5,202 nt of DNA from Chloroflexota bacterium (GTDB lineage Bacteria; Chloroflexota; Dehalococcoidia; DSTF01; JACRBR01). The notes below the pieces were generated by a model. The model had not been told where the DNA came from and did no database searches. It saw nothing but the letters and a program-made list of their open reading frames with translations. A program made the position numbers and the translations under genes. Position 1 is the first letter of the stretch, and each line of letters opens with the position of its first letter. Below, piece after piece: positions 1-5,202 of this stretch. The stretch is taken from positions 1-5,202 of the forward strand of contig JANXYW010000420.1 in assembly GCA_025355835.1 (NCBI GenBank), given 5' to 3'.

Positions 1-1187
1 TCGACGACTTTCAGGCGCTTCGTCGCCTTCTTGCGGCGCTGCCCGGAGCTGGAGTGAATCTCGCCCTGCATCTTCTCGCGGAGCTTCTCGACGTTGACGC
101 GGTCGAGGATCTTCAACACGGATTCGGCGCCCATGCCGGCTTCGAAGACGCTGCCGTAGCGGTCCTGCATCTCCTTGTACTTCGCCTCGGTGAGCAGGAT
201 CATCTTGTCGTTGTCGGCCGGATCCTTGAGCAGCTCGAGTTCTTCGATGCGCTCCTGGTACTCGGCGTAGACGGCCTGGCGCTCGCCGCCGACCTTCTCC
301 TCAAGCGGCTTCAGTTCGGCGTGGATTACGGCGCGCTTCTGGTCGAGTGCGGCGTCGGACATCACGTTGATGTCGTCTTTCTTCTTCTTCACGTCGGCTT
401 CGAGCGCGTGGATGCGCTCAGTTGCGGCCTTTTTCAAGCCGGTGACCGTGCTCTTCTCGATGACGGTGCCGCGCTCGATGACCAGCGTGTCGCCCAGGCG
501 GTAGCCCTTGCGCGCGGTCTTGCCGACCTGCTCGCTCAGCTCTTCCTGGAACTCGACGGCCGCTTCCATGATCGCGTTCGTCTTCTCTTCGCGATCCTCT
601 TCCAGCCGCTCCAGCTTGCCGGCCTTGTCCGTGGCGATCTGCTCTTCGGTCGCCGTGAGCTGCTCGCGCAGCTCTGTCGCCTGGTCGGCGAACTGCTTCT
701 CACGGCGCGTCGCCTCGTGCTCCATCTCGTCCTTGAGGTGGTCGATGGCGCGCTTCTTCGCGTGTTCGTCCACCGTCGTGACGATGAACTGCGCGAAGTA
801 CAGCACACGCTCCAGCGAGCGTGGCGAGATATCGAGCAGCAGGCCGAGGCGACTGGGCGTGCCCTTCACGAACCAGATGTGGCTGACCGGCGATGCCAGC
901 TCGATGTGGCCCATGCGCTCGCGGCGCACCTTCGACCGCGCGACTTCGACGCCGCACTTGTCGCAGACAATGCCCTTATAGCGCACGCGCTTGTATTTGC
1001 CGCAGTAGCACTCAAAGTCCTTCGTGGGACCGAAGATCTTCTCGCAGAAGAGTCCGTCCTTCTCAGGCTTCAGCGTGCGGTAGTTGATCGTTTCAGGCTT
1101 CGTGACCTCCCCATACGACCACGACCGGATCTGCTCCGGCGAGGCCAGCGAGATGCGGACGGCGTTGAAGTCATTTACCTCAAGCAC
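1..1187 (-). CDS. rpoC: RNA polymerase subunit beta' (RpoC), N-terminal 395 codons; 3' part beyond the window
   Basis: Largest catalytic subunit of RNA polymerase, acting with RpoB in the core enzyme. From the GTG at 1187 the frame is open to base 1 (395 codons plus two bases). Residues 1-130 match the family closely: SPEQIRSWSYGEVTKPETIN (16-35), the zinc-binding site with Cys60, Cys62, Cys75 and Cys78 (CYCGKY, CDKCGVEV), RRERMGHIELASP (88-100) and SRLGLLLD (112-119). Residues 331-361 (LLTEAKY to MGAESVLKIL) resume the family pattern seen in E. coli. Between them lies about 190 residues of mostly charged, probably coiled-coil sequence where E. coli has roughly 15. The catalytic NADFDGD motif lies beyond the window. 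GTG at 1187 is chosen because MLEVNDFN fits RpoC N-termini and GAGG lies 9 bases upstream; an in-frame GTG at 1202 is a weaker alternative. The gene overlaps rpoB by 8 bases, which suggests coupled translation. Confidence 0.98.
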   Translation of the reverse strand, partial: MLEVNDFNAVRISLASPEQIRSWSYGEVTKPETINYRTLKPEKDGLFCEKIFGPTKDFECYCGKYKRVRYKGIVCDKCGVEVARSKVRRERMGHIELASPVSHIWFVKGTPSRLGLLLDISPRSLERVLYFAQFIVTTVDEHAKKRAIDHLKDEMEHEATRREKQFADQATELREQLTATEEQIATDKAGKLERLEEDREEKTNAIMEAAVEFQEELSEQVGKTARKGYRLGDTLVIERGTVIEKSTVTGLKKAATERIHALEADVKKKKDDINVMSDAALDQKRAVIHAELKPLEEKVGGERQAVYAEYQERIEELELLKDPADNDKMILLTEAKYKEMQDRYGSVFEAGMGAESVLKILDRVNVEKLREKMQGEIHSSSGQRRKKATKRLKVV

Positions 1188-4100
1188 TGATTCTTTCCTC
1201 ACCTTCGAATCCGGAGAGGTTGATGCCGAGTTCCGGCACACCCTCGCCCGCTTCCACGAACTCGACCGACTCTTCGTCCTCGTTCAGCACTTCCACGGAG
1301 AGGCCCAGGCTCTGGAGTTCTTTCACCAGCACCTTGAATGACTCCGGTACACCCGGCTCCATCACGTCTTCGCCCTTGACGATCGACTCGTAGGCTTTGA
1401 CGCGGCCGACGATGTCGTCGGACTTCACGGTCAGCAACTCCTGCAGGATGTGCGCGGCGCCATACGCTTCCAGCGCCCAAACTTCCATTTCGCCGAAGCG
1501 CTGGCCACCGAACTGCGCCTTACCACCCAGCGGCTGCTGCGTGATCAGCGAGTACGGGCCCGTGCTGCGTGCGTGAATCTTGTCTTCGACAAGGTGGACG
1601 AGCTTCAGCATGTAGATGTAGCCGACCGTCACCGGCTGGTCGAAGGCGTCGCCCGTGCGGCCGTCCAGCACCTTCTGCTTGCCCCACGTCGGCGGCGCGA
1701 AGCCGTCCTTGATGGCGATGGTGACCTTCTTGTCGATGTCTTCTGCCGACAGCGCGCGCACGCGCTTGAGGCCGACGACGTTCTCCAGCCAGTAGTCCAG
1801 ACAGGCGCGCTTCGCCACACCGATGCGCGTGTCGTCGATCACGTCGCGAGCGTCGAAGCCCTGCTGCGTCAGCCATGCCTCGAGCTTCGGCAGGTCCACG
1901 TGTTCGTACGAAGTCTCGTTGTCGGCGTTGCCGTTCAAGCCCGTTGGCTTCAACGCACCGGCCTGCTGCGCCAGCCATGCGCGACCCAGCTCGTCTTCGA
2001 TGAGCTTGTCGCTCGCGCCGTCGAACACTGGCGTGACCGCGTGGAAGCCCAGCTCGTTCGCCGCCCAACCAAGGTGCGTCTCCAGCACCTGCCCGACGTT
2101 CATGCGGCTCGGTACACCGATCGGGTTCAGCACGATGTCGACCGGCGTGCCGTCTTCCAGGTACGGCATGTCCTCGACGGGCAGGATGCGCGCGACGACG
2201 CCCTTGTTGCCGTGGCGGCCGGCCATCTTGTCGCCTTCGGAGATCTTGCGCCGCTGTGCGATCGATACGCGCACCAGCTCGTTGACGCCGGCGGGCAGTT
2301 CGTCGTGCGTGTCCCGGCGGAACACCTTCACGTCGATCACCTTGCCGCGCTCGCCGTGCGGTACGCGGAGCGATGTGTCCTTCACTTCGCGCGCCTTCTC
2401 ACCGAAGATCGCGCGCAGCAGCTTCTCTTCCGCCGTCAGCTCCGTCTCGCCCTTCGGCGTGATCTTGCCGACGAGAATGTCGCCGGAGTTCACTTCCGCG
2501 CCGATGCGGATGATGCCGTTCTCGTCGAGGTCGCGGAGCGACTCCTCGCCAACGTTCGGAATGTCGCGTGTGATTTCTTCTGGTCCCAGTTTCGTGTCGC
2601 GCGACTCCACCTCGTGCTTCTCGATGTGGATCGACGTGAACTTGTCTTCGCGGACCAATTTCTCCGACAGGATGATCGCGTCTTCGAAGTTGTAACCCTG
2701 CCACGACATGAACGCGACCAGCACGCTCTGTCCCAGCGCAAGCTCGCCCTTGGCGGTCGATGAGCTGTCGGCCAGCGCCGCGCCCTTGCGGATGCGATCG
2801 CCGCGTTGCACCGTCGGCCGCTGGTTGATGCACGTGCCCTGGTTCGACCGTACGAACTTCAGGAGCGGATACTCCTTCTCGTCGCCGTTGTCGTAGCGCA
2901 CGCGGATTAGCCGCGCGTCAGCCGAAAGAATCTCGCCGTCCTCCTCTGCCAGGATCACCTGGCCGGAGTCCTGCGCCGCCTGCGCCTCGACGCCCGTCAT
3001 GACGATCGGCGTCTCGGGCCGCACCAGCGGCACAGCCTGCCGCTGCATGTTCGAGCCCATCAGCGCGCGTGGTGCGTCGTTGTGCTCCAGGAACGGGATC
3101 AGCGACGTCGCGACGCTGAGAATCTGCTTCGGCGACACGTCCATCCAGTCGACCTTGTCGGGCGGCTCCATCATGAAGCTCTCACCCTCGCGCGCTTCGA
3201 TGCGCTCCTCAAGGAAATGATTGTCCGAATCGAGCAGCGCGTTCGCCTGCGCGACGACGTAGTTGTCCTCGGTGTCCGCCGACAGATATTCGATCTGCGA
3301 GCTGACGTACGGCCGCACGAGATATTCGTGCTCGCCCTTGCGCGCCAGCTTCTTCGCCAGCGCCTCCGTGATCAGCGTGCCGGCGCTCAGTTCACTATCG
3401 ACGTCCTCGCGCAGGTAGCGGCCCGTCCACTCCGGCGAGTTCGCCGAGAGCTTCTTGATCACGCGGCGGTACGGCGTCTCGATGAAGCCGTAGCTGTTGA
3501 TCACGCCGTACGTCGCCAGCGAGCCGATGAGGCCGATGTTCGGTCCTTCCGGCGTCTCGATGGGGCAGATGCGGCCGTAGTGGCTGTGGTGTACGTCACG
3601 CACATCGAAGCCGGCGCGGTCGCGCGAAAGACCACCGGGGCCCAGCGCCGAAAGCCGGCGCTTGTGCGTCAGCTCCGCCAGCGGGTTCGTCTGGTCCATG
3701 AACTGCGAGAGCTGCGAGCCGCCGAAGAACTCCTTCATCGACGCGACGACCGGCCGGATGTTGATCAGCGCGCTCGGCGTCGCCTGATCCGGGTCGATGA
3801 TCGTCATGCGCTCGCGCACCACGCGCTCCATCCGCAGCAAGCCGATGCGGAACTGGTTCTGGATCAGCTCGCCCACGGCGCGCACACGGCGATTGCCCAG
3901 GTGGTCGATGTCGTCCGCATGGCCGGTGCCGTTGTTGAGGCGCACCTGCGTCCGGATGATCGTCTCGAGGTCGCGCGGCTGCAGGATGCGGATCTTCTGC
4001 TCCGTGTCCAGTTCCAAGCGGCGGTTCAGCTTGTAGCGGCCGACGCGACCGAGGTCGTAGCGGCGGCTGTTGAAGAACAGCGAGTTCAGCAGGCCGCGCG

Positions 4101-4914
4101 CGTTCTCCAGCGTCGGCGGGTCGCCCGGACGCAGCCGGCGGTAGAAGTCCAGGAGCGCCTCGGTCTTGTTGGTCGAAGCTTCCTTCTCCAGCGTCGTCGT
4201 GATGTACAGGTGATCCGGGTTCGTGTCGATGTCCGCGAACTTCGCGAGGATGCGCTCGTTCGTGCCCAATTGGGCTTCCGGCACGCCCTCTTCTTCGTCG
4301 ATGGCGCGCAGCAGCGTCGTGATCGGGATCTTGCGCTTGCGGTCGACCTTCACCGACATCACGTTCTTGTTGCTGGTCTCGAACTCCAGCCAGGCGCCGC
4401 GGTTCGGGATCAGCTTGCCGTAGCAGAGTTCGCGCCCCGTCGTCGGGTCAGTCTCCAGCGTGAAGTAGACGCCCGGCGAGCGAACGAGCTGCGACACCAC
4501 GACGCGCTCGGCGCCGTTGATGACAAAGGTGCCGTTCGGCGTCATGAGCGGGAAGTCGCCCATAAACAGCTCTTGCTCCTTCACCTCACCCGTCTCGCGC
4601 ACGACGAGCTGCACGTTCACGCGCAGCGGCGCCGAGAACGTCATGTCGCGCTCGCGGCACTCCAATTCCGAGTACTTGGGCTCGCCGAAGGAGTAGTCGC
4701 CGAAGCGCAGTTCCATGCGCGTGCCGGTGAAGTCGGAGATCGGCGAGATCTCGTCGAACAGCTCCCGCAGACCCTCTTCCTTGAACCAGTTGAAGGAAGA
4801 AAGCTGCATGCTGATCAGATGCGGAATATCCAGCACATGAGCAATCTTCGCGTACGATTTCTTGCTGGCTGGAAACAACGTTCGACTGCTGACCATGTCT
4901 GTTGAGACAGTCAT
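1180..4914 (-). CDS. rpoB: DNA-directed RNA polymerase subunit beta (RpoB), complete
   Basis: Second-largest subunit of RNA polymerase; with beta' it forms the active-site cleft and the rifampicin pocket. The 1244-residue frame is intact. Visible landmarks are the N-terminal lobe and protrusion motifs (NGTFVINGAERVVVSQLVRS at 127-146), the rifampicin region (400-426) with Gln404, Asp407, His417, Arg420 and Ser422, CPIETPEGPNIGLIGSLA (450-467), NFEDAI with Glu744-Asp745 near the active site, GDKMAGRHGNKGV with Lys896 and Lys904, and HARSTGPYSL with His1114, followed by the highly conserved C-terminal clamp region (GGKAQFGGQRFGEMEVWALE). The two big E. coli insertions (about 225-343 and 938-1042 there) are absent, but about 90 extra residues lie between TPVFDGA (961-967) and LDGRTG (1083-1088). 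ATG 4914 is preferred over the in-frame ATG at 4896 because AGGAG lies 10 bases upstream. The stop overlaps the rpoC start. The resemblance is to Chloroflexota RpoB, from memory. Confidence 0.99.
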   Translation of the reverse strand: MTVSTDMVSSRTLFPASKKSYAKIAHVLDIPHLISMQLSSFNWFKEEGLRELFDEISPISDFTGTRMELRFGDYSFGEPKYSELECRERDMTFSAPLRVNVQLVVRETGEVKEQELFMGDFPLMTPNGTFVINGAERVVVSQLVRSPGVYFTLETDPTTGRELCYGKLIPNRGAWLEFETSNKNVMSVKVDRKRKIPITTLLRAIDEEEGVPEAQLGTNERILAKFADIDTNPDHLYITTTLEKEASTNKTEALLDFYRRLRPGDPPTLENARGLLNSLFFNSRRYDLGRVGRYKLNRRLELDTEQKIRILQPRDLETIIRTQVRLNNGTGHADDIDHLGNRRVRAVGELIQNQFRIGLLRMERVVRERMTIIDPDQATPSALINIRPVVASMKEFFGGSQLSQFMDQTNPLAELTHKRRLSALGPGGLSRDRAGFDVRDVHHSHYGRICPIETPEGPNIGLIGSLATYGVINSYGFIETPYRRVIKKLSANSPEWTGRYLREDVDSELSAGTLITEALAKKLARKGEHEYLVRPYVSSQIEYLSADTEDNYVVAQANALLDSDNHFLEERIEAREGESFMMEPPDKVDWMDVSPKQILSVATSLIPFLEHNDAPRALMGSNMQRQAVPLVRPETPIVMTGVEAQAAQDSGQVILAEEDGEILSADARLIRVRYDNGDEKEYPLLKFVRSNQGTCINQRPTVQRGDRIRKGAALADSSSTAKGELALGQSVLVAFMSWQGYNFEDAIILSEKLVREDKFTSIHIEKHEVESRDTKLGPEEITRDIPNVGEESLRDLDENGIIRIGAEVNSGDILVGKITPKGETELTAEEKLLRAIFGEKAREVKDTSLRVPHGERGKVIDVKVFRRDTHDELPAGVNELVRVSIAQRRKISEGDKMAGRHGNKGVVARILPVEDMPYLEDGTPVDIVLNPIGVPSRMNVGQVLETHLGWAANELGFHAVTPVFDGASDKLIEDELGRAWLAQQAGALKPTGLNGNADNETSYEHVDLPKLEAWLTQQGFDARDVIDDTRIGVAKRACLDYWLENVVGLKRVRALSAEDIDKKVTIAIKDGFAPPTWGKQKVLDGRTGDAFDQPVTVGYIYMLKLVHLVEDKIHARSTGPYSLITQQPLGGKAQFGGQRFGEMEVWALEAYGAAHILQELLTVKSDDIVGRVKAYESIVKGEDVMEPGVPESFKVLVKELQSLGLSVEVLNEDEESVEFVEAGEGVPELGINLSGFEGEERISA
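1197..1200 (-). promoter_or_regulatory. Ribosome binding site for rpoC
   Basis: GAGG inside the last codons of rpoB, followed by 9 bases before the GTG at 1187. Its position supports GTG 1187 over the in-frame GTG at 1202, which has no comparable purine run in front of it. Confidence 0.6.
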
Positions 4915-4924
4915 TCCGTGCGCG

Positions 4925-4929
4925 CTCCT
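4925..4929 (-). promoter_or_regulatory. Ribosome binding site for rpoB
   Basis: AGGAG with a 10-base spacer to the ATG at 4914. It decides the start in favour of ATG 4914, since the next in-frame ATG (4896) would be 28 bases away. The first two bases of this motif are also part of the TAG stop codon of a short upstream reading frame. Confidence 0.8.
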
Positions 4930-4987
4930 AACAATGCGTTATGAACCGTGATCTCCCGATGACAGAAATAGTCCCGCTCGGGGACAT
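4928..4987 (-). CDS. Possible 19-codon leader peptide (uORF) in the rpoB leader
   Basis: A small frame in the rpoB 5' leader runs from ATG at 4987 to TAG at 4930-4928 and would encode MSPSGTISVIGRSRFITHC. Its stop codon merges with the rpoB ribosome binding site (TAGGAG), a layout that would let ribosomes ending here restart at rpoB 13 bases later. The only Shine-Dalgarno-like sequence in front is a weak TTGGAA, 9 bases upstream. No run of a single amino acid codon, as in classical attenuator peptides, is seen. It could be a chance frame: a 19-codon open stretch is common in random sequence. No function can be assigned. Confidence 0.25.
   Translation of the reverse strand: MSPSGTISVIGRSRFITHC
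4971..4985 (-). other. Small hairpin in the rpoB leader
   Basis: GTCCC and GGGAC are perfectly complementary around the 5-base loop CGAGC, giving a 5-bp GC-rich stem. It covers the first codons of the possible uORF. The following bases (TATTTC) are not a clean U-tract, so I do not call it a terminator. A stem this short can occur by chance. Confidence 0.3.
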
Positions 4988-5022
4988 GAAATGGGGTTCC
5001 AATGGGCAAGGGGGTACTGTCT

Positions 5023-5032
5023 AGCCTAGGCT
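5023..5032. promoter_or_regulatory. 10-bp palindrome over the predicted start site; possible operator
   Basis: AGCCTAGGCT is a perfect palindrome directly after the -10 box, spanning roughly -5 to +5 of the predicted start. A repressor bound here would block initiation, but no matching regulator is visible in the window and I do not recognise the site. It may be coincidence. Confidence 0.25.
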
Positions 5033-5033
5033 G

Positions 5034-5062
5034 AGTATACAAATAGGCCGTTCAGGTGTCAA
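5034..5062 (-). promoter_or_regulatory. Vegetative sigma-70/SigA-type promoter for rpoBC
   Basis: The -35 box TTGACA (5062-5057) is a perfect consensus match, the spacer is the optimal 17 bases (5056-5040), and the -10 box TATACT (5039-5034) matches TATAAT at five of six positions. There is no extended -10 TG in the right register. The predicted start is the A at 5027. The stretch between the -10 box and the start is fairly GC-rich (CAGCCT), a trait linked to growth-rate and stringent control of some promoters in E. coli; applying that here is inference. The promoter points at rpoB, 113 bases from its start codon. Confidence 0.82.
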
Positions 5063-5202
5063 CCAGCGGATGCTACAGAATCCGACCCCTCAAAAGCAAC
5101 CCTCAGCGCCACGTTTCTTGACGAAGGGCCGTGCGGTCGCCCGTCCGAAGCACATCTGCTCCACACAAGGACATACGTTTCGAGATGCCCCAGAGTTCTA
5201 TA
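5063..5202. other. Upstream region without a supported gene
   Basis: These 140 bases precede the rpoBC promoter. A minus-strand frame is open from the window edge to a TGA at 5061-5059 (47 codons), and a plus-strand frame is open from ATG 5070 to the edge (44 codons). Neither has a recognisable product; the minus frame has only about 51% G/C at third positions, well below rpoB, and the plus frame has no ribosome binding site. The minus frame does not end like RplL, the usual upstream neighbour of rpoB. A short inverted repeat (CGGAT, 8 bases, ATCCG; 5067-5084) abuts the -35 box. I see no tRNA or terminator here. Confidence 0.5.

Larger units (their letters stand above)
4915..5027 (-). promoter_or_regulatory. 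5' leader of the rpoBC transcript (predicted)
   Basis: About 113 bases lie between the predicted transcription start (A at 5027) and the rpoB start codon. The leader opens with C-rich blocks, then has a small hairpin at 4985-4971, the possible uORF, and the AGGAG site. I do not recognise a known riboswitch, and no T-rich tract follows the hairpin, so a classical attenuator terminator is not apparent. The extent depends wholly on the promoter prediction. Confidence 0.55.

Noticed and set aside
54..1190. Plus-strand 378-codon frame antisense to rpoC
   Set aside because: It mirrors the Glu- and Lys-rich RpoC coding sequence as a Leu- and Asp-rich product; the minus-strand reading has the zinc site and family motifs.
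1450..2763. Plus-strand 437-codon frame antisense to rpoB
   Set aside because: Same explanation: a long open antisense frame caused by high third-position GC in rpoB, with no family match that I recognise.
3082..4905. Plus-strand 607-codon frame antisense to rpoB
   Set aside because: It lies fully inside rpoB and has biased Arg, Val, Leu and Ala content typical of the complement of a GC-rich gene, with no recognisable domain. The rpoB reading is conserved throughout.
4971..4985. Leader hairpin as an intrinsic terminator or attenuator
   Set aside because: The stem is only 5 bp and the following TATTTC is not a U-tract, so termination is not supported.
5118..5146. TTGACG on the plus strand as a divergent -35 box
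   Set aside because: At the proper 17-base distance the sequence is CCGTCC, which is not a -10 box.
5059..5202. Minus-strand 47-codon open frame entering from the window edge and ending at the -35 box
   Set aside because: It could be the end of an upstream gene, but third-position GC is only about 51%, it resembles no protein I know, and an open frame this short is not unusual. It needs sequence beyond 5202.
5070..5202. Plus-strand frame from ATG 5070 to the window edge, a possible divergent gene
   Set aside because: No ribosome binding site precedes the ATG, no divergent promoter is visible, and the translation is not recognisable.

Overview
The window is a high-GC bacterial chromosome segment (roughly 60% GC by eye, with strong G/C preference at third codon positions). 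It holds the start of an rpoB-rpoC operon read entirely on the minus strand. Both proteins look most like those of Chloroflexota. The RpoC N-terminus begins MLEVNDFNAVRISLASPEQI, RpoB lacks the two large E. coli beta insertions, and each subunit carries a sizeable extra segment. The phylum call rests on remembered family resemblance, not on a search.

Layout in the direction of transcription, from high to low coordinates. Bases 5202-5063 hold no convincing gene. A near-consensus vegetative promoter follows (TTGACA, 17-base spacer, TATACT; 5062-5034), with a predicted start near 5027. A leader of about 110 bases then contains a 10-bp palindrome over the predicted start site, a row of C-runs (G-runs on the template strand), a small hairpin, and a possible 19-codon leader peptide whose stop codon overlaps the rpoB ribosome binding site. 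rpoB is complete and intact (4914-1180, 1244 residues). rpoC starts inside the last codons of rpoB with an 8-base overlap and runs off the window at base 1; 395 codons are visible.

The two genes encode the beta and beta' subunits, which together form the catalytic core of RNA polymerase. Dedicated promoter signals directly upstream of rpoB, with no rplL end visible in the 288 bases before it, suggest that rpoBC here may be transcribed separately from the rplKAJL ribosomal protein cluster; this is inference.

I see no mobile element, CRISPR array, tRNA or rRNA, and no sign of a new multi-gene system. The points worth a second look are the leader region (uORF, palindrome, G-run cluster) and the lineage-type insertions in RpoB and RpoC.
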